Shown in pieces: positions 45,562 to 54,535 of a DNA stretch of 64,000 nt; position 1 is the first letter of the stretch, and every line of letters begins with the position of its first letter. The notes under the pieces are model-generated. The model was not told where the DNA came from. It worked only from the letters and a program-made list of their open reading frames with translations, and ran no database searches. Origin of the DNA: Spirosoma validum. Lineage in GTDB: Bacteria > Bacteroidota > Bacteroidia > Cytophagales > Spirosomataceae. The DNA lies in contig NZ_JACXAA010000001.1 in the NCBI RefSeq assembly GCF_014699035.1, positions 682,001 through 746,000 of the forward strand, written 5' to 3'. A program made the position numbers and the translations under genes.

Positions 45562-46473
45562 CTAATCGGTTTCGATCTCTTGTTTATATCGTTCGAATGC
45601 CTTGAAGATCGCTTCAGAAATGGCTTCCTGCCCATCGTCCGACCTTAAATAATCTTCTTCGGCGGGGTTCGTCAGGTACCCACTTTCGATCAGAACACTG
45701 GGCATCGTCGTTTTCCAGAGGACGATAAAACCCGCCTGTTTCACACCATTGCTTTTCCGTTCGGCATTTTGCCGAAAACTGCGCTCGACTTTTTCGGCAA
45801 AATTAATGCTGCTGGCCATGAACGCATTCTGATAATTTGCCAACATGATCGTCGCTAAAGGCGAGTTCGGATTGAACCCTTTGTACGTCTGCTGATAGTT
45901 CTTTTCCTGCAAAATTACGGCGTTTTCGCGTCGGGCTACGTCCAGATTGCTCTGGGTTCTGTGTAGCCCCAGCGTATAGGTTTCAGTGCCATAAACCCGG
46001 TTGCTGGATGGACTGGCGTTGCAGTGAATCGAGATGAATAAATCAGCCCGACTACGGTTGGCAATAGCGCCCCGCTCGTATAAATCAACAAAGTGATCGG
46101 TAGACCGAGTATAAATTACCCGAACATCTGGATGTTTATTCTTAATTTTCCTACCCAATTGCAGGATTAAGGCCAGATTGATCGTTTTTTCCTTCGCATA
46201 TCGACCGTGGGTTCCCGGATCTTTTCCGCCATGACCTGCGTCGAGCACAATGGTACGTACCTGATTAGGAACAGCATTGCCTGCCGAATTTGGTTCATTG
46301 GACCCAGCTGTACGAACCGTATCCTGGGTTAATTCAGGGGTCAGCGCATCCGGCGTTGTTAAGGCCAGTAGTGGCAGCACGACCATGGCCAAGGTTGTCA
46401 TTATTCCGGGAGCAAAGACGCTTGTCTGTGCTCTGCCTGATTTAGTAATTTTTAACAGCTGAAAACGTTTCAA
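45562..46473 (-). CDS. N-acetylmuramoyl-L-alanine amidase (AmiC-like)
   Basis: A periplasmic zinc amidase that cuts the bond between MurNAc and the stem peptide. The Amidase_3 domain runs from about residue 85 to the end: TIVLDAGHGGKDPGT (zinc His), KEKTINLALILQLG (Glu), LFISIHCNASPS (His) and SVLIESGYLTNPAEE (catalytic Glu). The start is uncertain. TTG at 46473 gives a basic start before the hydrophobic segment; the first ATG inside is at 46401 and would leave no basic region. It is divergent from lptD. Confidence 0.92.
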   Translation of the reverse strand: MKRFQLLKITKSGRAQTSVFAPGIMTTLAMVVLPLLALTTPDALTPELTQDTVRTAGSNEPNSAGNAVPNQVRTIVLDAGHGGKDPGTHGRYAKEKTINLALILQLGRKIKNKHPDVRVIYTRSTDHFVDLYERGAIANRSRADLFISIHCNASPSSNRVYGTETYTLGLHRTQSNLDVARRENAVILQEKNYQQTYKGFNPNSPLATIMLANYQNAFMASSINFAEKVERSFRQNAERKSNGVKQAGFIVLWKTTMPSVLIESGYLTNPAEEDYLRSDDGQEAISEAIFKAFERYKQEIETD

Positions 46474-46535
46474 AGCAATAGCGAGATGACCGTTCGTGAA
46501 TATCTTTGTAAGCTTTAGACTTAACGGTCTTTTGG

Positions 46536-46543
46536 CAAATATA
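46536..46543 (-). promoter_or_regulatory. Promoter candidate for the amidase gene
   Basis: The minus strand reads TATATTTG, an exact -7 box, with a TTG (46560-46562) 16 bases upstream. It lies about 60 bases before the proposed TTG start at 46473 and excludes starts further upstream. Confidence 0.5.
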
Positions 46544-46603
46544 ATTTTTTTGATAGTCCCAACGAAACGATACTTTATTTTGCGGCCCTCGCGAACACAA
46601 TCA

Positions 46604-49600
46604 ATGTGGATAAAGACAGTGCTATGTCTTATCTGGTTCTTCTGGACGCTCAACGCGTTAGGGCAAAGCAAACCTTTACCCCAGCAACCCGCTAAAGGTG
46701 GTTTACCAGACGCTACGGTTCCGGCGCAACGCGTACCGGATTCGCCCGCGAAAACAACTCTTGCCGATACAACTAAGCCCGCAAAGCCGACCAGTACTAC
46801 AACTATAACTACCACTCCCCGCTCGCAGACAAGCCCGGCTGCCGCTACGCAGGAGAGTGAGCTTGAACGGGAGCTTAATCAAAAATATTTGCCCCCGAAC
46901 CGAGTCGGTCCTGAACCATCAAGGGCCGTTACAACTCCCCCGGCTCAAAAAAGTCCGCGTGTTGCATCGCCAAAACCGACCCAGCCTGCTCGCACAGACA
47001 CCGTGCGCACCCGTCCTGCCCAACGCGTAGCCGCTAAACCAAAGGCGGATTCGATACGTATTGATTCGGTTAAAAAGCAGTCTATTGCGCCCTTACAGCC
47101 CAAGCGTACGCAACCGGCTCAATCGAAGCCTATACAATCTCAGCCGGGACTTGTAACCCCAAACATTGTTCGTCCGGAGTCGAGAACGGCAATCAGCGAT
47201 TCGGTACGTGTAGCGGTTAGAGACTCTGCCCAATCCGATTCGACCCAGCAGGCTGATTCTTTTAAGACGACGGTTAAGTACGAAGCTAAAGACTCTACGA
47301 TTTACGCAGCGGATGGCCGCACAGTGGAGCTATTCGGGGATGCCAGCGTTATTTACGGCGATATTTCGCTTAAGGCTGACTATATCCGTCTGAATTATTT
47401 AACGAACGAGGTTTACGCGAAAGGACGATATGATTCAACCTCAAGCAGATGGATAGGCCGACCTATTTTCCAGGATGGTGAAGGCAAGTACGACACCAAG
47501 GAAATCCGCTATAATTTTAAATCCAGAAAAGGACGTATTCAGGGGGTTGTTACCCAACAGGGCGAGGGCAATATCCGCGGGACGACGGTAAAGAAAGACG
47601 CCGAAGACAACATGTATATTGGCAAGGCAATTTACACGACCTGTAATCTGGCTACTCCGCACTTCCACATTAATGCCAGTAAGCTAAAAGTCATTCACAA
47701 CACACAAGTGGTGGCCGGGCCATTCAACCTAGTTATCAATCAGATTCCTTTGCCTATCGGTCTGCCGTTTGGCTTTTTCCCGTTTCCGAAGCGGAAAGAA
47801 ATTGGCGTCTCGGGGATTATCGTGCCTCAATATGGTGAAGAACCCAACGGTCGTGGTTTTTATCTGCGAGATGGCGGATACTATTGGGCTGTTAACGAGA
47901 ATCTTGGTCTTCAGTTTAAAGGTCAGATTTATTCCCGTGGCAGTTGGGGCTTAGGCGTGTCATCGGCTTACAACAAACGGTATCGGTATAGCGGCAGCGT
48001 GAATCTGCAATTTAACCGCAACCGCTCGGGCGATCGTGTCGATCAGACGCAGACTCCGCGCAACGATTTTGCCATTAGCTGGGCGCACTCCCCCGTTCCG
48101 CGTGGGCGTGGAAGTTTTTCGGCCAACGTTAACATCACCAGCAACAGTTATAACCAGTTTAACTCCTACACCACGCAGTCGTACATTTCCAACGTAGCGG
48201 GATCGTCTGTGCAATACAGCCGCACCTTCGGACAGTACGTCCGGGCGGGGGCTAATATTCGGGTGAATCAGCAGTTCGGACAGATAAACCAGATAACCGG
48301 CGTTCGCGAAAATGGCAAAACCGATATATCGTCTGATTTCAATATCGGTGTCAATCAGATTTCACCGTTCGCGCTAAAAGGTGGTACAGGCCGCTGGTAC
48401 GAAAGTTTTCGGGTCGGGTTAGATGTCAGCGGGTCGTTCGCCATCAGCAATACCGTTCGGCGGCAGGTCGATACGACCGGCTTGGGCTTTCCCGTGATTA
48501 CGAATTTAACAACCATCAGCAGTGTTCAGCGCGCTTTGGATAGTGCCGCCCGTGCGCTCGCTCTTCAAAGGGGCCAGGTAGTAGCCGATCCAAATCTGAT
48601 TGCTTTTAGCCTTGACAATCTGCCACAAATTTTAAAAAATCGTGTCGTACAGGCTCGTTACAGCATTCCTATTTCCCTGCCAAATATTAAGTTACTACGT
48701 TACATTAACGTAACGCCCGGCTTCTCGTTGCAGGGAAACATCTTCACGAAAAAGCTGAACTATACTTATGTACGTGAAAGCGATGCCGTTCGTATTGACA
48801 CCATTCCAGGCGTTTTTGCGTCGTATAATTTTTCGGTCAATGCCAGTATGAATACGCGCTTCTATGGTACGTATTTCATTCGCGGCAAACGTATCGAAGC
48901 AATTCGGCATACTGTAGCGCCATCGATCTCCTTTAGCTACGTACCTGATTTCACGAACCCATCGTTTGGTCAGTTTCAGATACTGGAAGCAACAGGTAGT
49001 TTGACAAATCTGCCATTGTATCGCAGAACCTTATCTGTATTCCGGGGTATTGACGGGAACAGTGGTAGTGCGTCGAGTACGCAGGCGGCATTCGTTTCGT
49101 TCGGCATAGTGAATCAGTTGGAAATGAAAGTTCGGACCCGAAGCGATTCGACCGGACAGGATTTCAAGAAAATTCCAATTTTCGACAACTTAAGCCTGAC
49201 GGGTAATTATAATTTCCTGGCCCCTGATTATAAGTTATCGCCGATTGCGCTTAGTGCGAATACTCAGATTTTCAAGAACATTAGTTTTAACTTTTCGTCG
49301 ACGTTTGATCCGTACGCTTTCCGGGCTTATGGTGGAACACCGCAGTATTATTTCTCTACGTCAACTACCACAACGCCCCTTGCTTTTTCACCCTCGCTTC
49401 AGGGGTTACGTGCCAATGATCCTTACATTGATCAGCAATTTATTCGAGTGCCTAATTTATATGCGTTTCAGGCTGGACAAGGTTTGCTACGTATGACGAA
49501 TCTACAGGCTTACGTTAGTGCGCGCTTTGCCCCAAAACAGGCTGATAAGAAGAAAACAAGTCCCAATGCCTCAGAGGCAACGATGAAGTCTATTAACAAT

Positions 49601-49975
49601 AATCCCGAGTTGTATGTGGACTTCAACATCCCCTGGTCTATGAACGTCAGCTACACGTTTGGTCTTACAAATCTGACGCCCCAGCTCTCGCAGGTCGTTC
49701 AGGCACTGACCTTAACGGGCGATTTGAGTCTGACTCCCAAGTGGAAAGTTACGGTCAGCACGGGCTATGATTTCCAGTTTAATAGTCCAACCCTGACAAC
49801 TATCGGTATCAACCGGGATCTGCACTGCTGGGAAATGGCTTTTAACTGGACACCGTATTCGGGTAATAATTTCCGCTCTGGTAACTATTCATTCGATCTG
49901 CGGGCGCGGTCGTCTATTTTGCAGGAGCTTAAACTCAGCCGTCGCCGTAGCTTTTACGACCGTGGAGGTTTTTAA
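46604..49975 (+). CDS. lptD: LPS-assembly protein LptD (OstA-like)
   Basis: A 1123-residue outer-membrane protein that inserts lipopolysaccharide into the outer leaflet. The ATG at 46604 gives the signal peptide MWIKTVLCLIWFFWTLNALG. Residues about 22-225 are Pro/Thr/Ser/Lys/Arg-rich linker. The OstA-like periplasmic domain follows from about 230 (SVIYGDISLKADYIRLNYLTNEVYAKG; DGEGKYDTKEIRYNFKSRKG), then the barrel (SRGSWGLGVSSAYNKRY...) to the end. This large, linker-rich form is the Bacteroidota LptD. It is divergent from the amidase/MlaD pair, a recurrent arrangement in the phylum. Confidence 0.92.
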   Translation: MWIKTVLCLIWFFWTLNALGQSKPLPQQPAKGGLPDATVPAQRVPDSPAKTTLADTTKPAKPTSTTTITTTPRSQTSPAAATQESELERELNQKYLPPNRVGPEPSRAVTTPPAQKSPRVASPKPTQPARTDTVRTRPAQRVAAKPKADSIRIDSVKKQSIAPLQPKRTQPAQSKPIQSQPGLVTPNIVRPESRTAISDSVRVAVRDSAQSDSTQQADSFKTTVKYEAKDSTIYAADGRTVELFGDASVIYGDISLKADYIRLNYLTNEVYAKGRYDSTSSRWIGRPIFQDGEGKYDTKEIRYNFKSRKGRIQGVVTQQGEGNIRGTTVKKDAEDNMYIGKAIYTTCNLATPHFHINASKLKVIHNTQVVAGPFNLVINQIPLPIGLPFGFFPFPKRKEIGVSGIIVPQYGEEPNGRGFYLRDGGYYWAVNENLGLQFKGQIYSRGSWGLGVSSAYNKRYRYSGSVNLQFNRNRSGDRVDQTQTPRNDFAISWAHSPVPRGRGSFSANVNITSNSYNQFNSYTTQSYISNVAGSSVQYSRTFGQYVRAGANIRVNQQFGQINQITGVRENGKTDISSDFNIGVNQISPFALKGGTGRWYESFRVGLDVSGSFAISNTVRRQVDTTGLGFPVITNLTTISSVQRALDSAARALALQRGQVVADPNLIAFSLDNLPQILKNRVVQARYSIPISLPNIKLLRYINVTPGFSLQGNIFTKKLNYTYVRESDAVRIDTIPGVFASYNFSVNASMNTRFYGTYFIRGKRIEAIRHTVAPSISFSYVPDFTNPSFGQFQILEATGSLTNLPLYRRTLSVFRGIDGNSGSASSTQAAFVSFGIVNQLEMKVRTRSDSTGQDFKKIPIFDNLSLTGNYNFLAPDYKLSPIALSANTQIFKNISFNFSSTFDPYAFRAYGGTPQYYFSTSTTTTPLAFSPSLQGLRANDPYIDQQFIRVPNLYAFQAGQGLLRMTNLQAYVSARFAPKQADKKKTSPNASEATMKSINNNPELYVDFNIPWSMNVSYTFGLTNLTPQLSQVVQALTLTGDLSLTPKWKVTVSTGYDFQFNSPTLTTIGINRDLHCWEMAFNWTPYSGNNFRSGNYSFDLRARSSILQELKLSRRRSFYDRGGF

Positions 49976-50048
49976 ATCTGACAGACTCTTTTGCTGCTCA
50001 TCAAAGACAAAAACTGTAACTTGCCCTTGCGATTTAATTCAACTTTCT

Positions 50049-50297
50049 ATGACTGAGCGCGATAAACAACGACTTGACGAACTGGAACTCAAAACGGCTT
50101 ATCTTCTGGCTCGTCAGGATGAACAGGACACTAGAATGAATCAGATTATGGCTCGTTTGGCATATGTTGAATCTCGTCAATATCGAATTCTGAAAGAACT
50201 GGGTATTGAGCCGGATAAGCTGGATACCCCCCAGACAGCTCAGGCAGATGCTAAAGCCATTAATCTGACGGTAATTCCTGAACAGCGGTTGAATTAA
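50049..50297 (+). CDS. Small coiled-coil protein (82 aa)
   Basis: An 82-residue soluble protein, counted from the ATG at 50049 (MTERDKQRLDELELKTAYLL). Residues 1-52 form a charged helix with a leucine/isoleucine heptad pattern, likely a coiled coil; the last 30 residues are loose. No family recognised. It sits between lptD and gldG on the same strand. Confidence 0.65.
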   Translation: MTERDKQRLDELELKTAYLLARQDEQDTRMNQIMARLAYVESRQYRILKELGIEPDKLDTPQTAQADAKAINLTVIPEQRLN

Positions 50298-50367
50298 ACA
50301 CAATATATTAAGCCAACGTAACGACACTGTAGACCATATCGGCCTGGTTGTTCGTTAAGGTTCAAGT

Positions 50368-52035
50368 ATGAAATTCGCTTCCCTACGCACCCTACTCGTT
50401 ATTGCTGCGTTACTGGCGGTCAACGTGTTGTCGGCATTTGTTTTTTTTCGGCTCGATTTGACGCAGGAGAAACGCTACACGCTCTCTAGCGCCACACAAA
50501 CCTTACTGGCTGACTTACCAGACGATATTCACGTTGATGTTTATCTAACGGGCGATCTGCCTCCGGCCTTTAAACGACTTGAAAATGCCGTTCGCGAAAC
50601 CCTGGATGAGTTTCAGGCCAGAGCGGGAAAGACCGTTACGTACCGATTCATTGACCCTACGGTGATTGCCAATGCCGATGAGAAGAATAAATTCATCGAT
50701 CAGTTACAGCAGCGCGGTTTAGCTCCTACTAATTTGTTTGCGACTGAAGGCGGCAAACGTACCGAAAAGCTGATTTTCCCGGGGGCTGTTGTTTCGTATA
50801 AGGGCAAAGAAATAGCTGTTCTTCTGCTGAAAGGCAATAAGACCGCGTCGAAAGAAGAACAGCTGAATCAATCCTACGAAGGGGTCGAATTTCAACTGGC
50901 GTCGGCGATTCAGCAGCTAACCCAGACTGAGGGGAATCGTCGACGTGTCGGATTGCTTTATGGTCATACACAAGTCCCCCCCTCCCGGTTTGCCGATTTA
51001 CTGGCGTCGGTACAGGCAAGCTACGATCTGTTTTTTGTTGACATGACCAAGCCCGGCCCAATTGCGGGGGTGGATGCTGTGTTAGTACCAAAACCAGATC
51101 GTCCTTTTTCGGAAGATGAATTGTTTAAGCTCGATCAGTTTGTGGTTAACGGAGGCCGGGCCTTATTTTTTGTTGATGGTCAGCGGGTTGATAGCGTGAA
51201 CAACGAAGGCACCTACGCTCAACCGATTAGCCTGAATCTGGACGATTTATTTTTTCGCTGGGGCGTCCGCATCAATCGGGACGTAGTAAAGGACTTCTAC
51301 TGCGCACCAATTCCGATTACCGTGGGTAACCTTGGCGATAAGCCGAACGTTCAATTGCTTCCCTGGCGGTTTTATCCACTGCTGAATAACTTTGGAACAT
51401 CAGGTAATCCCATTGTGCGAAATCTCGACGCTGTGTTGGGGCGATTTGTCAGTACGCTCGATACGGTACGATCGGCTAATATTCGTAAAACACCGTTGCT
51501 GATGACTTCCCCTTATACGAAGGTCTTGAAGGCACCGGCTTTAATATCGTACAACGAAGCCCGGCAGCAACCCGATCCACAAACGTACAATGGTGGTGTT
51601 CATATCGTCGGTTGCCTGTTGGAAGGCAAATTTCAGTCTATGTTTGCCAATCGCATTCTACCGGGCGATCCACGGGCGGCTGGTTTTAAAACGGAAGGTG
51701 TTGATTCCCGAGTGCTCGTTTGCTCAGACGGCGACCTGATCGTAAACGACGTCGACTATAAACGTAACACGCCATATCCACTTGGCTTCGATCGATTTAC
51801 CCGTAATACGTATGCCAATAAAGATTTTGCGTTAAATGCTATCAACTATCTGGTCGATCCGAACGGCGTTATTGCTGCCCGCACCCGAACTGTCACGCTA
51901 CGTCCTTTGGATAAAATTCGGGTAGATGCGAACCGGACTGGCTGGCAATTACTTAATCTGCTCGGTCCACTGGCGCTGGTGGGTTTAGTAGGTGGCGTGT
52001 GGCAGTTTATGCGACGGCAGAAATACGGGCGTTGA
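50368..52035 (+). CDS. gldG: Gliding motility ABC-associated protein GldG
   Basis: A 555-residue protein with an N-terminal membrane helix (about 9-28), a large periplasmic region of the ABC-transporter auxiliary type, and a C-terminal membrane helix (about 533-551). FFRLDLTQEKRYTLS after the first helix and NQSYEGVEFQLASAIQQL in the middle are characteristic of GldG. In Flavobacterium johnsoniae GldG works with GldF (permease) and GldA (ATPase) in gliding. Neither gldF nor gldA is in the window. Confidence 0.92.
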   Translation: MKFASLRTLLVIAALLAVNVLSAFVFFRLDLTQEKRYTLSSATQTLLADLPDDIHVDVYLTGDLPPAFKRLENAVRETLDEFQARAGKTVTYRFIDPTVIANADEKNKFIDQLQQRGLAPTNLFATEGGKRTEKLIFPGAVVSYKGKEIAVLLLKGNKTASKEEQLNQSYEGVEFQLASAIQQLTQTEGNRRRVGLLYGHTQVPPSRFADLLASVQASYDLFFVDMTKPGPIAGVDAVLVPKPDRPFSEDELFKLDQFVVNGGRALFFVDGQRVDSVNNEGTYAQPISLNLDDLFFRWGVRINRDVVKDFYCAPIPITVGNLGDKPNVQLLPWRFYPLLNNFGTSGNPIVRNLDAVLGRFVSTLDTVRSANIRKTPLLMTSPYTKVLKAPALISYNEARQQPDPQTYNGGVHIVGCLLEGKFQSMFANRILPGDPRAAGFKTEGVDSRVLVCSDGDLIVNDVDYKRNTPYPLGFDRFTRNTYANKDFALNAINYLVDPNGVIAARTRTVTLRPLDKIRVDANRTGWQLLNLLGPLALVGLVGGVWQFMRRQKYGR

Positions 52036-52097
52036 ACGAAGCTGAGTCTGTAATCGTTTTTACGTTGATTTAGTTATCTTTACTTGTCAACAATACA

Positions 52098-52325
52098 ATG
52101 ATGGAACCAAAGCAACCGACCGTATCAGCAAAACCTCTTTCAGAAATGACACCACAGGAGCGTCATGAACGGGCTATAGGGGTTCTAAAACGCTTAGTCG
52201 CTGATAAGCACCAGGCCGAAGAAGAAATGGTTGAAAATTTTCACAAAGATCCAGCGATTCAGGCAGCCGTTGCCAAACTTAAAGAAGAAAATGAACGAAG
52301 AGGAACCCCCGTTGTCCAGTTATAA
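52098..52325 (+). CDS. Small helical protein upstream of DUF6169 gene (75 aa)
   Basis: A 75-residue charged protein with two ATG codons in a row at the start. After a polar lead it forms helices rich in Glu, Lys and Gln (ERHERAIGVLKRLVADKHQAEEEMVENF, PAIQAAVAKLKEENERR). I know no family for it. It overlaps the DUF6169 gene by 35 bases, so the two are translated from the same message. The size and overlap recall a small antidote or partner gene, but nothing in the sequence proves that. Confidence 0.65.
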   Translation: MMEPKQPTVSAKPLSEMTPQERHERAIGVLKRLVADKHQAEEEMVENFHKDPAIQAAVAKLKEENERRGTPVVQL

Positions 52326-52812
52326 TTTCAATTTCGTCGGAGGGCCACGCAACAGCTATTTCTTCATTACGTTACAACAAATTACTTACGAGATTCAATT
52401 TAAGCCAACGCCTTACCTGTTTGGCGATGATTTTGTGCTGGCGGATGAAATTGTCGAACTGGTGATCAAAGTGACCAATAATCCGACTGGCCGAACCCCT
52501 TCGCTCGATGTACTCATTGCTCCGACTGTTGCAGCGATTATCAACGATTTCTACCAGAAAAGCAGCTTAACAATCACTATCTTCATCTGCGACACGGCAG
52601 ATCGCAAACACGAAGCACGCTGGCGAAAATTCAATCGCTGGTATGATCATTTTGCCGCATCTGATTACATACGGATAGACGATACGTATCGGGACACTAG
52701 AGAGGATTTACTTTACCACTTTGCTGTAATTGCTAAAAATGGCAACCCTTATCTGCGCGAGGTTGGGCTGGCTTTTTTAGATTTTATGGCTGACGTTAAG
52801 ATGAATAAATAG
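52291..52812 (+). CDS. DUF6169 family protein
   Basis: A 173-residue soluble protein from the ATG at 52291 (MNEEEPPLSSYNFNFVGG). The wording FKPTPYLFGDDF, a central APTVAAIINDFYQKS, and IFICDTADRKHEARWRKFNRWYDHF are those of DUF6169, a Bacteroidota family of unknown function. The conserved C-D-T/S-x-D-x-R-x-x-A-R-x-R-K-F-x-x-W core suggests an active or binding site. It overlaps the preceding 75-aa gene and meets nuoM tail to tail, with six bases between the stops. Confidence 0.8.
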   Translation: MNEEEPPLSSYNFNFVGGPRNSYFFITLQQITYEIQFKPTPYLFGDDFVLADEIVELVIKVTNNPTGRTPSLDVLIAPTVAAIINDFYQKSSLTITIFICDTADRKHEARWRKFNRWYDHFAASDYIRIDDTYRDTREDLLYHFAVIAKNGNPYLREVGLAFLDFMADVKMNK

Positions 52813-52818
52813 GCTGGA

Positions 52819-54501
52819 TTATTCTACCGCGAACTTCATTAACCACTGCGCTACGGTTGCATTGGTCAGATTGAAAATAAGATTGGGAAATAATCCCAAT
52901 ACCAACGCCATTACGCCCAAAGGAATCAGCATAAGTTTCTCACGTGCTGTTAAGTCAGCAAGTACCGCCGTAACGTCTTGTGGCGAGTCGAATGGACGAA
53001 TCCAGGCTGGACCAAAGAACATACGCTGAAACGTCCAGAGAAAATAAGCTGCAGCCAGCAAAATCCCGGTTGTAGCAACGGCGGTTAGCCAGCCAGGAAG
53101 CCATTGCGACTGAAAGCTACCCATCAGCGTAAACAATTCACCCACAAATCCGGAAAAACCGGGCAATCCTAACGAGGCAAAGAAAGCGATTGCCGTCAGC
53201 GTAGTATATTGGGGCATCGGTTGCATCAGCCCCCGGTATGAGTCGATCCGTCGATCATACGTGCGGTCATACAGTACACCCGCAATCAGGAACAGCATGG
53301 CCGACAGAATACCGTGGCTCACCATCTGATAAATGGCTCCGTTGATGCCTTCGGCGGTAAGCGACGCAACACCCAGCAGGACAAACCCCATGTGCGACAC
53401 GGATGAATAGGCGATCATTTTCTTGAGATCCATCTGCGCCAGCGCATTCAGTCCTCCATACACAATGGACAACGTACCCAGAACGCCCAACGCCTGAGCA
53501 TACTCAGCAGCGCCATCGGGGAAGAAATCCCAAACAATACGTAGGAAACCATAGCCACCTATTTTCAGTAACACACCCGCCAATATGACAGATACGGGTG
53601 TAGGAGCCTCTACGTGTGCATCAGGGAGCCATGTATGTACGGGCACAATCGGCAATTTGATTGCGAATCCGATGAACACAGCCCAGAAAGCCAGCATCCG
53701 TGCAGGCAGACCCAGTACGATTGGCTCGGCAGCAGGATTTAGAAAAGCATTTGGCAGGTAATTACCACCATCGGCCAGATGACGCATATCGAATGTATGA
53801 ACGATTTGCGACGGATTAAGCTGGCCGTTCTGAAGATACGCCTGTATAGTCCGAATAAGTTCGTCCGATACGGCTGATGGGGACGCCACTACGCCAGTCG
53901 CTACTGCCGTGCTGACGGGGTCCATAACGGATAGATAGAGCCCAATCATGACTAACAGAATCAGCAACGAGCCCAGTAATGTGTACAGGAAAAATTTGAT
54001 GGATGCATATTCCCGGCGGGGTCCTCCCCAAAGCCCGATCAGGAAATACATCGGGAGGAGCATAAACTCGAAGAACAGAAAAAACAAAAAGAAATCGAGA
54101 GCGACGAAGCACCCCATGATCGTGCCGGTCAGCAAAAGGTACAGCGAAAAGTACGCTCTGGTACGTGTCGTTATGGTTGTCCAGGACGAAATAACGCCAA
54201 TCAGCATCACAACAGCCGACAATATCACCAGAGGCAGGCTCATTCCATCAATGCCAACCAGGTAACGAATGGAGGCAATTCCCATATTACCGAGCGGTAA
54301 CGTAATCCAGTCAGCCTGTTCAAGAAGTTGATAACCTGCCAGCGTCTTATCAAAACTGGCATAGGCTACTGCTGACAGCAAAACCTCAATCAACGTAATG
54401 ACCAAAGCAATCCGCCGGAACTGGGACGCCTGATTTTCCGGCATTAGTACCACCAGCAGCGACCCAAATAACGGTAGAAAAATAAGTAGCGAAAGAATCA
54501 T
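52819..54501 (-). CDS. nuoM: NADH-quinone oxidoreductase subunit M
   Basis: A 560-residue antiporter-like subunit of complex I with about 14 membrane helices. It has LPDAHVEAPTPVSVILAGVLLKIGGYG (the proton-channel Lys region), the key Glu in the FFLFFEFMLLPMYFLIG helix, and the FFASLGLPGFSGFVGE segment. It is the last nuo gene here. The usual next gene, nuoN, is absent: the neighbour is the convergent DUF6169 gene. Confidence 0.96.
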   Translation of the reverse strand: MILSLLIFLPLFGSLLVVLMPENQASQFRRIALVITLIEVLLSAVAYASFDKTLAGYQLLEQADWITLPLGNMGIASIRYLVGIDGMSLPLVILSAVVMLIGVISSWTTITTRTRAYFSLYLLLTGTIMGCFVALDFFLFFLFFEFMLLPMYFLIGLWGGPRREYASIKFFLYTLLGSLLILLVMIGLYLSVMDPVSTAVATGVVASPSAVSDELIRTIQAYLQNGQLNPSQIVHTFDMRHLADGGNYLPNAFLNPAAEPIVLGLPARMLAFWAVFIGFAIKLPIVPVHTWLPDAHVEAPTPVSVILAGVLLKIGGYGFLRIVWDFFPDGAAEYAQALGVLGTLSIVYGGLNALAQMDLKKMIAYSSVSHMGFVLLGVASLTAEGINGAIYQMVSHGILSAMLFLIAGVLYDRTYDRRIDSYRGLMQPMPQYTTLTAIAFFASLGLPGFSGFVGELFTLMGSFQSQWLPGWLTAVATTGILLAAAYFLWTFQRMFFGPAWIRPFDSPQDVTAVLADLTAREKLMLIPLGVMALVLGLFPNLIFNLTNATVAQWLMKFAVE

Positions 54502-54535
54502 AAAGAGTACCGGCAGCGTCCTGATGCCGGAAAGG

